The notes under the pieces are model-generated. The model ran no database searches and was not told the DNA's origin. It saw only the letters and a program-made list of their open reading frames with translations. Positions 26,418 to 34,422 of a stretch of 64,000 bases of DNA are shown here, in pieces; within the stretch, counting starts at the first letter, position 1, and the number at the start of each line of letters is the position of its first letter. Location: NCBI RefSeq assembly GCF_003851545.1, contig NZ_BHVX01000005.1:124001-188000 (forward strand), given 5' to 3'. This DNA comes from Ralstonia sp. SET104 (GTDB taxonomy: Bacteria; Pseudomonadota; Gammaproteobacteria; Burkholderiales; Burkholderiaceae). The position numbers and the translations under genes were made by a program.

Positions 26418-27569
26418 GTTTTCCCCCAGCGTTTCTTCTACGGGGCCGCGCGCGGCTGTTGCGGCCACCAATGGACTGCCAAATCAACCATCGGACAAGG
26501 GCGGAAAAATACCGTCTGTCCGCAAATGCAGTCTGGGGGAGGAACCTCTATGCGCCATACGGCTGTCGGCGTGCGGTGTTGCATGCCTGGCAACCTGGCG
26601 GTCTCGATTGTTCGAGACTGGCTTGGACGTCGGTTTGCACCGGCGTTACCCCCGGACACTTCTACTTTGACTTCTACGCGTGGGTTCACCACGCATCGCC
26701 TGAGGCCGGTATGGATGGCTGTATCAGACGCGCTCTTGGGTGCTGGGCCATCTGGCGTGGCCGGTGCACCGCCTTTGTTTTGAACCTCCCCTCGGAGCGC
26801 CGCTGGTATCTCACTTGGGTTGGCACTCCGTCATGAATCTGTCCTGCGGTCTCGGCGGCGGCGTTGCATGCCGTTCTGGTTTGATGGCCGAGCAGCTTGA
26901 TCGCTGGGTTGCCTTGCTGGCCCGGACACTAGAGCGACGACCATGCCACGGCGGATAAACCATTGAGCCACAACGATTTCCACCCCGATCAGGATGTTTG
27001 CACTGGCAGGCGCCAGTTGGATGTTCCGAATTGGATACGTGCCGGATACCGGAGGTGGCGAGTGGAAATCACCAAAGAAGGGGCATTTTTGTGCGCAAAA
27101 AGTCGCGCAAACGAACGCAAAAAGTGACGTGAATTACCTGTTGCGATGCAAAAACGCGGGGCAACCAGAGGGCTTCCGAATGGTTGCATTTGTGAAACGT
27201 GCGCGGCGCACGTCGCCTGCGGAGAGGCCGTACCGAGCACCTTCGTATCACACGGCGCACGGGTGTGTCGCGGAAATGGCGTAGCGGCTTGTCGGCGATG
27301 TGGGTGAATGCGCCGCAGAAAATGACGCGGATACCTGAGGCGTGGCGCGCGTCACGTCATCCTAAAAGATGAGGTGCCTCATTGCCTGGGCGCGTTACCC
27401 ACGCGTTTCTTTGTGCGTGCGATTTCGTATCAGAACTGAAACGCCTGCTGCGGATGTGCACCTGCAGTCAGATCGCTGTGAAACACAGTGGCCGAGGCAG
27501 CCCACAATGCGCCCCCAATGCAGCCCCGAAGCGGGTACACAAGCGCGAGGCCCACGCAACATCGCGCCG
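26418..27569. other. 1.15 kb gene-free stretch
   Basis: Between the VpsR-like gene and the TPM gene I see no protein-like frame on either strand. Small frames of up to about 125 codons lack domains and any codon pattern. It holds a short dyad CTGGC/GCCAG near 27006-27017 and otherwise nothing recognisable. It must contain the promoter of the VpsR-like gene. It could be remnants of a decayed gene or an unrecognised RNA gene. Confidence 0.5.
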
Positions 27570-28094
27570 TTACAGCACCACCGGACGGTCACTCACTTCA
27601 TTGGCGCGCGGCGTGCCATCCGATGGCGCATGCGCAGCAAGAAGGTCATTGATCTGCGCCAGCGCTTCGAGCACCGGCGTGATGGCCACGCGCTGTGCAA
27701 AGCCGCGTGTGATGGTCTCGCAGATGGTGCGCCACGCGTGCGCATCTACCTTGGCAGCGATGCCGTGGTCGGCAAGAATCTCGACCGCGTGGTCAGCCAG
27801 GTTGATGTAGAGCAGCACACCCACGTGCTCGCGCGTGTTCCACACTTCCAGCAGGCCGAACAGCGTGCGGGCGCGGTGGCGCGGCGATACACCGGCCCAC
27901 GCATCGCGCACCGGCAGCGAGCTTTCGATGACGACGCGCACCTCGCCGCGATGGCGTTCTTCGCCTTCGCGCACGGCGGCTTCGAGTTTTTGCAGATCCG
28001 CTGGTGGGAACGCGCGTTTTGCATGCGACGACGTTGTCAGCAGGTGGGTGAGGGCACGGCGTGCGCCGCGGTGGTGTTGGGTCTTGGAAGCCAT
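27570..28094 (-). CDS. TPM-domain protein
   Basis: A 174-residue soluble protein with a basic N-terminus and a TPM (YgcG/DUF477) domain. LQKLEAAVREGEERHRGEVRVVIES opens the domain, and VGVLLYINLADHAVEILADHGIAAKV is its central signature. Unlike its upstream neighbour it has no signal peptide and no Gly-rich tail, so it is probably cytoplasmic. It starts 22 bp after the preceding TPM gene. In many proteobacteria lemA is followed by one or two TPM genes, exactly as here. Function is unknown beyond envelope association. Confidence 0.85.
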   Translation of the reverse strand: MASKTQHHRGARRALTHLLTTSSHAKRAFPPADLQKLEAAVREGEERHRGEVRVVIESSLPVRDAWAGVSPRHRARTLFGLLEVWNTREHVGVLLYINLADHAVEILADHGIAAKVDAHAWRTICETITRGFAQRVAITPVLEALAQINDLLAAHAPSDGTPRANEVSDRPVVL

Positions 28095-28116
28095 GGATGC
28101 GTTCGCCAGTTACCAG

Positions 28117-28992
28117 TTACCAGTTGCCCGAGGCGCCGCCGCCACCGAAATCGCCGCCACCGCCGCCGCCAAAGCCACCGCCGCCACCGCCGCCACCACC
28201 AAAATCACCGCCGCCGCGTCCCCATCCACCGCCAAGGCCGCCGCCCAAGCCACCACCAAGCCCGCCGATGGTGCCCGGGCCCCAGCCGCGGTTGCCCATC
28301 ACCACGCGCGAGCCGGGCCGGCCGGGCAGGCTGCCCGTCACACGCCCGCCCGAGCGCATGGCCGCGCTCAGCACAAAGAACACGATGATCGCCAGCGGAA
28401 ACAGCACCGGCAGCCAATCGCCGATGCCGCCGCTGGCCTGCTGATGCTTCGCGCGCTCCGCCGGTGGCAGGCTCTCTTGCGCAACGATGGTCTGGATGGC
28501 CGAGATGCCCGCTGACAGCCCGCCGTAGAAATCGCCCTGGCGGAAGTGCGGCGCCATCACGTCCTGCAGGACGCGCTTCGATTGCGCATCCGTCAGCGCG
28601 CCCTCCAGCCCGCGCCCGACCTCGATGCGCATCTTGCGCAAAGACGCCGGGTTGTCTTTGGCAATGAGGATGATTGCACCGTCGTCCACGCCCTTGCGCC
28701 CGGCCTTCCATGCATCGGCCACGCGGATGCCGTACGCCTCGATGGGCTCCGGCGCAGTAGTCGGCACCATCAGCACGAAGATCTGGCTGCCGCGCTGCTG
28801 TTCGTAGTCGGCCAGCACCTGTTCAAGCGCGCTCTTCTGCTGGGTGCTGAGCGTGCCGGTCAGGTCGGTCACGCGCGCGGCCAGCGGCGGCACGGCCACC
28901 ACGTCGCTTTGCGCGCGCGCAGGCAACGCCGCACTCAGCCACAGGGCCGCTGTCAGCAGAAAAGCGAAGAAGGCACGTGTGCGCATCGACAT
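28117..28992 (-). CDS. YgcG-family TPM-domain membrane protein with Gly-rich tail
   Basis: The protein has 291 residues from the ATG at 28992 (GAG site nine bases upstream; a TTG at 29001 is in frame). A cleavable signal peptide ends near LPARAQ. The TPM domain (about 30-170) includes QIFVLMVPTTAPEPIEAYGIRVADAWKAG and DGAIILIAKDNPASLRKMRIEVGRGLEG, given here as separate blocks of the signature. One membrane helix lies at about 195-215, then a long tail of Gly with a few Arg, Trp and Phe, as in YgcG proteins. The domain would face the periplasm, anchored by the helix. It lies 13 bp after lemA. Confidence 0.88.
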   Translation of the reverse strand: MSMRTRAFFAFLLTAALWLSAALPARAQSDVVAVPPLAARVTDLTGTLSTQQKSALEQVLADYEQQRGSQIFVLMVPTTAPEPIEAYGIRVADAWKAGRKGVDDGAIILIAKDNPASLRKMRIEVGRGLEGALTDAQSKRVLQDVMAPHFRQGDFYGGLSAGISAIQTIVAQESLPPAERAKHQQASGGIGDWLPVLFPLAIIVFFVLSAAMRSGGRVTGSLPGRPGSRVVMGNRGWGPGTIGGLGGGLGGGLGGGWGRGGGDFGGGGGGGGGFGGGGGGDFGGGGASGNW

Positions 28993-29005
28993 GGTGGTCA
29001 ACTCG

Positions 29006-29641
29006 TCAGAATTTCACCGCCGGGGCGGTGGAGATGCCCTTCTCGTTCTCAACCGTAAAGTTCGGTTTGACCTGGTAGCCCATCACCTTGGCCGTGAGGT
29101 TGGTCGGGAAGCTACGGGCCAGCACGTTGTAGTCCTGCACTGATTTGATGTAACGCTGGCGCGCCACGGTAATGCGGTTCTCGGTGCCTTCCAGTTGCGA
29201 TTGCAGATCACGGAACGACTGATCGGCCTTGAGCTGCGGATAGTTTTCCGACACGGCCATCAGGCGCGACAGCGCGCTCGACAGCTCGCCCTGCAATTGC
29301 TGGAATTTCTGGAATGCCGCCGGATCGTTCAGCACCTCGGGCGTGATCTGGAAGCTTGTGGCCGCGGCGCGGGCCTTTGTCACCGCTTCCAGCGTGTCTT
29401 TTTCATGCGCGGCGTAACCCTTGACCGTATTCACAAGGTTCGGGATCAGATCCGCACGGCGCTGGTATTGGTTGACGACTTCCGCCCAGGCCGCCTTGGT
29501 GGCCTCGTCCTTGGCCTGGAAATCGTTATAGCCGCAGGCCGATAGGAAGGGCGTGGCCAGCACGGCCAGCATGGCGAACGATCGCGCCAGCCAGCGCAGC
29601 ACTGAAAAACGCGTCGAGCGGAAGGTCAGGGCAGGCGTCAT
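29006..29641 (-). CDS. lemA: LemA family lipoprotein-like protein
   Basis: A 211-residue protein with an N-terminal hydrophobic segment ending in LSACGY, a lipobox-like site, and the LemA domain: NQYQRRADLIPNLVNTVKGY, then VTKARAAAT and VSENYPQLKADQSFRDLQ, ending in AKVMGYQVKPNF. LemA is a helical, membrane-anchored protein of unknown biochemical role, commonly cotranscribed with TPM genes. The ATG at 29641 has an AGGA site. It heads the three-gene minus-strand operon. Confidence 0.92.
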   Translation of the reverse strand: MTPALTFRSTRFSVLRWLARSFAMLAVLATPFLSACGYNDFQAKDEATKAAWAEVVNQYQRRADLIPNLVNTVKGYAAHEKDTLEAVTKARAAATSFQITPEVLNDPAAFQKFQQLQGELSSALSRLMAVSENYPQLKADQSFRDLQSQLEGTENRITVARQRYIKSVQDYNVLARSFPTNLTAKVMGYQVKPNFTVENEKGISTAPAVKF

Positions 29642-29750
29642 AAAGTCCTCTTGGTCTGAAAAGAATGTGGCATGAGACCGACATCGTCTCACGATGTTCC
29701 AGCGCACTTTAGCTTAGGCGCTTGACGCTCCAGTCACACATCAGTACGGT

Positions 29751-29885
29751 ATGGAGACTTTTTTGACAATTTCCATGCGCGCGATTTCCGTTTCCTCGTC
29801 GATCTGCACCGCACCGGCATTCTGCCTGTCGGTTTTGCCGACGCTCGCGCACGCCAAAAAAGCCACCAAACAGCCGCTCGTCTGA
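29751..29885 (+). CDS. Possible 44-aa exported small protein (low confidence)
   Basis: An ATG at 29751 opens a 44-codon frame. Its translation has an N-terminal hydrophobic stretch (MRAISVSSSICTAPAFCLSV) ending LPTLAHA before a basic KKATKQPLV tail, which resembles a signal peptide with an Ala-x-Ala cleavage site. No ribosome site is clear and no family is recognised. It sits in a 390-bp gap between divergent lemA and the DapA-like gene, with a strong hairpin 7 bp after its stop. It may be a chance frame. Confidence 0.25.
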   Translation: METFLTISMRAISVSSSICTAPAFCLSVLPTLAHAKKATKQPLV

Positions 29886-29891
29886 CCGGAG

Positions 29892-29923
29892 CGCTGTTCC
29901 GTCAGATGGGCGACGGAACAGCG
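29892..29923. terminator. Perfect 12-bp hairpin between lemA and the DapA-like gene
   Basis: CGCTGTTCCGTC, an 8-base loop, and GACGGAACAGCG. It lies just after the possible small ORF and 112 bp before the DapA-like start. There is no T-run, so it may be a factor-dependent terminator, an attenuator or an operator. Confidence 0.5.
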
Positions 29924-30035
29924 GTTGACCGACACGTTAGACACGGTTGCCTCTTACCCGCACTGCGCGGGGCGATATTCCCGATGCTCTCCTGATGGTT
30001 CTTGACCGGTCGTTGATTCGTCCAGGAGTGTTGTC

Positions 30036-30944
30036 GTGCTTGAAAATCCGTTCACCAATCTGTCCACCAACGAACGCCCCTCGTATGCGGGTATCTGGGT
30101 GCCCATCGTCACGCCGTTTGCCGATGATGTGGCGCGGTCGGTCGACTACGGTGCGCTGTATACATTAGTGGCGCGGTATCGCGCGCAAGGCGTGGCCGGC
30201 TTCGTCGCTTGCGGCAGCACGGGCGAGGCCGCTGCGCTGACTGACCAGGAACAGGCCGACGTGCTGGATACGGTGCGCGCCGCCGCCGATGAGTTGCCCG
30301 TGGTGATGGGCGTCTCGGGCAGTGCGCTGGCCCCCGTGCGCGAACGCATGCTGCGGCTTGCCGAGCACCGGCCCGCAGCGTTTCTGGTGCCGCCTCCTTC
30401 CTACATCCGCCCGTCGCAGGCGGGGCTCATTGAATACTTCACCGCGTTGGCCGACGCCTCGCCGGTGCCGGTGCTGCTGTACGACATTCCCTATCGCACC
30501 GGCGCCACCATCGATACCGAAACGCTGCTCGCGCTTGCCGCGCATCCCAACATTCACGGCATCAAGGATTGCGGCGCCGATGCGGACAAGACCCAGCGCG
30601 TGATTGCCGATGGGCGGCTGCAGGTGCTGGCGGGCGAAGATGCACAGGCGTTTGGCACGCTGTGCGCGGGTGGCGCGGGGGCAATCATTGCGGCTGCCCA
30701 TGTGCGGACTGAGTTGTTTGTGGAGATGGCGCGCGCGGTGCAGGAGCAACGCTTGAACGACGCGCGGCGCTTGCATCATGCGCTGGCGCCGGTGGTTCGG
30801 TTGTTGTTTGCTGAGACGAACCCCGGGCCGTTGAAGGCATGGCTGGCCGCCGAAGGGCTGATTCAGAACGTGCTGCGGGCGCCGATGATGGCGGCGTCTG
30901 ACGTGTTGGGGAGGGAATTGATGGAGGCTGTGAGGCGGGTTTGA
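30036..30944 (+). CDS. DapA-superfamily (dihydrodipicolinate synthase-like) lyase/aldolase
   Basis: A 302-residue TIM-barrel protein starting at GTG 30036, with an AGGAG site eight bases upstream. Key motifs of the N-acetylneuraminate lyase/DHDPS family are present: CGSTGEAAAL, the Tyr in LYDIPYRTG and the Schiff-base Lys in HGIKDCGAD. The second Ser/Thr position is changed compared with DapA. It stands alone, not beside lysine-pathway genes, so it may be a second DHDPS or act on another 2-oxo acid. Exact substrate cannot be assigned. It converges with hemL across a repeat region. Confidence 0.8.
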   Translation: MLENPFTNLSTNERPSYAGIWVPIVTPFADDVARSVDYGALYTLVARYRAQGVAGFVACGSTGEAAALTDQEQADVLDTVRAAADELPVVMGVSGSALAPVRERMLRLAEHRPAAFLVPPPSYIRPSQAGLIEYFTALADASPVPVLLYDIPYRTGATIDTETLLALAAHPNIHGIKDCGADADKTQRVIADGRLQVLAGEDAQAFGTLCAGGAGAIIAAAHVRTELFVEMARAVQEQRLNDARRLHHALAPVVRLLFAETNPGPLKAWLAAEGLIQNVLRAPMMAASDVLGRELMEAVRRV

Positions 30945-30984
30945 TTTTTTTCTTGCACCCGCGCGCCACGTTTAAGGGCGATGG

Positions 30985-31115
30985 GTTCCAGAACGCCAAA
31001 GCCAGCGTTCAGAACTGCCAGGCAGGAGTTCAGAACCTCCAAGTCGAAGTCCGGAACCTTGAAGGCGGCGCTGAGTTCGAAGTCGATGAGCGCAGCCGCA
31101 ATGCCGCTGCAAAGA
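30985..31115 (+). repeat. Four-unit 21-22 bp palindrome array plus conserved tail, copy B
   Basis: Units start at 30985 (GTTCCAGAAC, 22 bp), 31007 (GTTCAGAAC, 21 bp), 31028 (GTTCAGAAC, 21 bp) and 31049 (GTCCGGAAC, 21 bp). The tail GCTGAGTTCGAAGTCGAT begins at 31070, followed by GCGCAGCCGCAATGCCGCTG. The order of units, extra-C behaviour and tail match the copy at 5210-5450 in the same orientation; only the unit number differs (4 versus 9). It lies immediately after the DapA-like gene and before hemL, again between convergent genes. Confidence 0.8.
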
Positions 31116-31195
31116 AAAAGTGCCGCGCGAAGCGATTCGCTCCTGCGCTAGCGCCAGTGCCGCGACGGTGCGGCCGTACCCTGCCCTGGATGGCG

Positions 31196-31289
31196 CCTTG
31201 AATTTCTGTTGCAGGGAGGAAAAAGAGGGGAGGCCTGTTTGAGCGAAGCGAGTTTGCCTCCCCTCCCTCCCTGCGACATAAATTCAAGG
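31196..31289. repeat. Long interrupted inverted repeat upstream of hairpin module B
   Basis: Three nested arm pairs match perfectly: CCTTGAATTT (31196-31205) with AAATTCAAGG (31280-31289), GCAGGGAGG (31211-31219) with CCTCCCTGC (31266-31274), and GGGGAGGC (31227-31234) with GCCTCCCC (31256-31263). Short unpaired spacers separate them and the loop holds 21 bases. Such a structure could form a cruciform or a long RNA hairpin between the convergent genes. Confidence 0.7.
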
Positions 31290-31299
31290 GGAAGTCGCC

Positions 31300-31405
31300 A
31301 TCTTGGGCGCGCCTTTCTTTGCTTACTTTCTTTGGCAAGACAAAGAAAGTGAGTCAGCCCTGGCAGGGGATGAAACAAGGGATGGACCACCAACAAAAAA
31401 AGGTC
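31300..31405 (-). repeat. Dispersed hairpin module, copy B
   Basis: In reverse complement this reads like the module at 5035-5130: GGTGGTCCATCCC, CCCTGCCAGGGCTGAC, ACTTTCTTTG and AAGGCGCGCC, with small differences. ACTTTCTTTG (31325-31334), a six-base loop and CAAAGAAAGT (31341-31350) form a perfect 10-bp stem. It lies 29 bp beyond the 3' end of hemL. Orientation relative to the palindrome array is opposite to copy A, so the modules move or invert separately. Confidence 0.75.
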
Positions 31406-31433
31406 ATCCCTACCCAAACCAAAACCCAAAAAA

Positions 31434-32735
31434 TCAAACCGCCTTAAACGCCTTCCGAGCCGCAGCAAAAGTGGCATCCAGAATCGCATCATCATGCGTA
31501 GCCGACACAAAGCCCGCCTCAAAAGCAGACGGCGCCAAATACACACCTTCAGCCAGCATGGCATGGAAGAACGCATTGAAGCGCCCCACATCACTCTTGG
31601 TCACTTCGGCAAAGCTCGTCGGCACGCCCTCGCGGAAGTAGATCCCGAACATGCCCCCAACGCTGTCAGCGGCAAACGGCACACCCGCTTCGCAGGCAAT
31701 GTCGGCCAGCCCGTCGACCAGCTTGCGCGTCTGTGCGGCCAGACGGTCATGAAAGCCATCAGCGGCAATCAGGCGCAGCGTGGTGAGGCCAGCGGCAACC
31801 GCCAGCGGATTGCCCGACAGTGTGCCCGCCTGATACACGCTGCCCAGCGGTGCGAGAAAGCCCATGATGTCGCGGCGGCCGCCAAACGCCGCCGCCGGCA
31901 TGCCGCCGCCAATCACTTTGCCCAGACACGTCAGATCCGGCGTGATGCCGTACAGTGCCTGCGCACAGCCCAGCGCCACACGGAAGCCCGTCATCACCTC
32001 GTCGAAGATCAGCACGGCGCCGTTCTCGGTGCACAGCGAACGCATGGCCTGGTGGAACTCGGTGCTGCCTCGCACCAGGTTCATGTTGCCGGCCACCGGC
32101 TCGACGATCACGGCGGCAATCTCGTTGCCATGGCGGGCAAACGCTTCGCGCAGCGCGGCAACGTCGTTGTACGGCAGCACCATCGTGTGCTTGACGACGT
32201 CTTCCGGCACGCCGGCGGAAGAGGGCGCATTCTGCGTCGTATCCGCAAACGTCAGCAAGCCAGAGCCGGCCTTGACCAGCAGGCTGTCGGCATGGCCGTG
32301 GTAGCAGCCTTCAAACTTCACAATGAGGTCACGCCCGGTGAAGCCGCGCGCCAAGCGCAGGGCGCTCATGGTCGCTTCGGTGCCTGACGACACCAGCCGC
32401 ACCTGCTCGATTGACGGCACGAGCTTGCAGATTTCCTCGGCCATGACGACTTCGGCCTCGGTCGGGGCGCCGAACGAGAAGCTGTCGGCCGCCACTTCCT
32501 GCACGGCCCGCACGACATCCGGGTGCGCGTGGCCAACGATCATCGGGCCCCAAGAGCCCACGTAGTCGATATAGCGGGTGCCGTCGGCGTCCCACAGGTA
32601 GGGGCCTGCTGCCTTGGCAATAAAGCGCGGCGTGCCGCCCACCGAGCGGAAGGCGCGTACCGGCGAGTTCACACCACCGGGAATGGTCTTCTGGGCACGT
32701 TCAAACAGGGCGGCGCTGCGGGAGGAAGTCGACAT
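31434..32735 (-). CDS. hemL: Glutamate-1-semialdehyde 2,1-aminomutase
   Basis: A 433-residue PLP enzyme of class III aminotransferase fold, full length and closely matching Hem[21 protein letters not shown] at the start, [45 protein letters not shown] and the PLP-binding Lys in CLGKVIGGG (about residue 273). It converts glutamate-1-semialdehyde to 5-aminolevulinate in the C5 route to heme in the cytoplasm. It stands alone on the minus strand, divergent from rubredoxin, and converges with the DapA-like gene. Confidence 0.97.
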   Translation of the reverse strand: MSTSSRSAALFERAQKTIPGGVNSPVRAFRSVGGTPRFIAKAAGPYLWDADGTRYIDYVGSWGPMIVGHAHPDVVRAVQEVAADSFSFGAPTEAEVVMAEEICKLVPSIEQVRLVSSGTEATMSALRLARGFTGRDLIVKFEGCYHGHADSLLVKAGSGLLTFADTTQNAPSSAGVPEDVVKHTMVLPYNDVAALREAFARHGNEIAAVIVEPVAGNMNLVRGSTEFHQAMRSLCTENGAVLIFDEVMTGFRVALGCAQALYGITPDLTCLGKVIGGGMPAAAFGGRRDIMGFLAPLGSVYQAGTLSGNPLAVAAGLTTLRLIAADGFHDRLAAQTRKLVDGLADIACEAGVPFAADSVGGMFGIYFREGVPTSFAEVTKSDVGRFNAFFHAMLAEGVYLAPSAFEAGFVSATHDDAILDATFAAARKAFKAV

Positions 32736-32946
32736 GGATGCTGTTGGAAGAAAGTGGCGCCGCGCAAAAACGATGCTGCGGCGCGGTTTAAAGACTGTTT
32801 GACGCGATTATGCGGTGGTTTGCCGCAGATCCAGGTTCGATGCAGTCAAACACCGCGTCTGCCCGGCGCCTGTTCTGGCGCACCCGGGCGTGATTCGGTA
32901 CCATCTGGCCTGCCATTTTAATAGACGGAACCACCAAGCTTTACCT

Positions 32947-33132
32947 ATGAGCGACACAACGACTGAATACAAGACGTGGATGTGCCTGATTTGCGGCTGG
33001 ATCTACGACGAAGAACAAGGCGCCCCGGATGACGGCATCGCGGCCGGTACGAAGTGGGAAGACGTGCCCATCAACTGGACGTGCCCCGAGTGCGGCGCGC
33101 GCAAGGAAGACTTCGAAATGGTGCAGATCTGA
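32947..33132 (+). CDS. rubA: Rubredoxin
   Basis: This 61-residue protein carries two CxxC pairs, CLIC (13-16) and CPEC (46-49), that bind one iron, with the rubredoxin core GWIYDEEQGAPDDG and GTKWEDVPINW. It is a small cytoplasmic electron carrier. It is divergent from hemL (211-bp shared upstream region) and precedes the pilGHIJL operon, from which it is separated by a strong terminator-like hairpin. The ATG at 32947 is the only start that gives a canonical rubredoxin; the frame is open further upstream. Confidence 0.95.
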   Translation: MSDTTTEYKTWMCLICGWIYDEEQGAPDDGIAAGTKWEDVPINWTCPECGARKEDFEMVQI

Positions 33133-33150
33133 TCCGGATCTGCACCGTTT
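33121..33150 (+). terminator. Terminator-like hairpin at the end of rubA
   Basis: GTGCAGATC (33121-33129), a seven-base loop and GATCTGCAC (33137-33145) form a perfect 9-bp stem overlapping the stop codon, followed by CGTTTTCC. The short T-run supports an intrinsic terminator, so pilG probably has its own promoter. Confidence 0.6.
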
Positions 33151-33462
33151 TCCGTCTGCCGCAAGTGAGCGGTTGCCCTCTTGCTAACAGCCAAATATCA
33201 GGAAGTGACGGTTCGATGAAATAGGCTCGTCGCTTCCATGCCACAGGCAGCCGGCGAACGATCGGCGCCATTGACGGCGAATAGGTGACTTGTCACACTT
33301 CGTCAAATTCTGAGCTTCACACTTCATAAGCGGGCCGGGGGGCGTAGTTTTGAAGTCGTCGCCAGCGTGGGCCCTTTCCGTATAGAGGGCACGCTGCGCG
33401 GTGATTTGCCGCGTCCATCCGGTCAGAATGTCGTGGCGACCATGGTCGCGCACTGCGAGAAC
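33133..33462. promoter_or_regulatory. rubA-pilG intergenic region
   Basis: About 330 bp upstream of the chosen pilG start. Beyond the terminator, the only structure seen is the small dyad GTGAC-TT-GTCAC at 33285-33296. No clear sigma70 promoter was assigned. The pilG frame stays open through the last 100 bp, so the gene may begin earlier than annotated. Confidence 0.4.
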
Positions 33463-33936
33463 ATGATGCAATCCGCGCGGGTGGAACAACTGGCTGACTC
33501 CCAACCGCTGGCGAACTCTCCGCTGGCGCATTCCCTGACAGGCTGCAAAGTGCTGGTGATCGACGATTCCAGCACCATTCGCCGTACCGCGCAGATTTTC
33601 CTCACCCAGGCGGGGTGCCAGGTCGTGCTGGCCGAAGACGGCTTCGATGCGCTGGCCAAGGTGGGCGATCTGAAACCCGATCTTGTGTTCTGCGACATCC
33701 TGATGCCGAATCTCGACGGCTACCAGACCTGCTCGCTCATCAAGAAAAGCCCAAAGTTTCATGCCACGCCCGTGATCATGCTGTCTTCGCGCGACGGAAT
33801 TTTTGACCGTGCGCGGGGCAAGTCGGTCGGGGCGGTGGACCACCTCGCCAAGCCGTTCTCGAAGGAGGCGCTGCTGGAGGCGGTCCGGACACATTTGCCG
33901 GTGCCGCAAGCCCAGGTTGGGGCAACTCGGCAGTGA
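33463..33936 (+). CDS. pilG: Twitching motility response regulator PilG
   Basis: A single-domain receiver protein of about 157 residues after a variable 27-residue leader. The acidic pair and LVIDDSSTIRRTAQIFLTQAG open the domain, the phosphoacceptor Asp is in FCDILMPNLDG, and the conserved Lys is in LAKPFSKEAL. PilG receives phosphate from PilL (ChpA) and controls type IV pilus extension. The start is uncertain: ATGs at 33442 and 33463/33466 and a GTG at 33367 are all in frame, with no strong ribosome site. It heads the pilGHIJL operon. Confidence 0.9.
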   Translation: MMQSARVEQLADSQPLANSPLAHSLTGCKVLVIDDSSTIRRTAQIFLTQAGCQVVLAEDGFDALAKVGDLKPDLVFCDILMPNLDGYQTCSLIKKSPKFHATPVIMLSSRDGIFDRARGKSVGAVDHLAKPFSKEALLEAVRTHLPVPQAQVGATRQ

Positions 33937-33966
33937 CGGCATCTCTCTTAACGAAGGACTGTTTGT

Positions 33967-34335
33967 ATGGCAATCAAGAACGTGTTGGTGGTCGATGATT
34001 CTCCGACCGAAGCGCTGCACCTGTCGGAGATTCTGAACAAGAAGGGTTTCAAAGTGACGGTCGCTGCCGATAGCGAGCAAGCCATGACCAAGCTCGAAGC
34101 CGAAACCTTCGACCTGATCCTGATGGACGTGGTAATGCCCGGCCAGAACGGTTACCAGGCCACCCGGGCCATCAAGAAGGATGAGCGCTTTCAGGCCATC
34201 CCCGTGATCATGTGCACGACCAAGGGCCTGGAGACCGACCGCGTGTGGGGCATGCGCCAGGGCGCATCGGACTACATCGTCAAGCCGGTCAAGGCCGAAG
34301 AGCTGCTCGAGAAGATCGCCAAGCTGGGGCAGTAA
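33967..34335 (+). CDS. pilH: Twitching motility response regulator PilH
   Basis: This 122-residue receiver domain is complete: VLVVDDSPTEALHLSEILNKKG, phosphoacceptor Asp in LILMDVVMPGQNG, Thr in MCTTKGL and Lys in IVKPVKAEELL. It is a close match to PilH, which acts with PilG downstream of the Chp kinase and may serve as a phosphate sink or retraction regulator. An AAGGA site (AACGAAGGACTG) lies upstream. It starts 30 bp after pilG. Confidence 0.95.
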   Translation: MAIKNVLVVDDSPTEALHLSEILNKKGFKVTVAADSEQAMTKLEAETFDLILMDVVMPGQNGYQATRAIKKDERFQAIPVIMCTTKGLETDRVWGMRQGASDYIVKPVKAEELLEKIAKLGQ

Positions 34336-34422
34336 CCCTGCGAATCGGCCAATCGTTACCCAACCGCGCGCGCTGCCTGACATGGCGCGTAGCACACACG
34401 CAGCACCGGACATGAGCCAGAC

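Noticed and set aside
28106-28126. Short CCAGTTA tandem repeat at the end of the TPM gene
   Set aside because: Only three copies of 7 bp at the 3' end of a coding region; no further structure and likely slippage.
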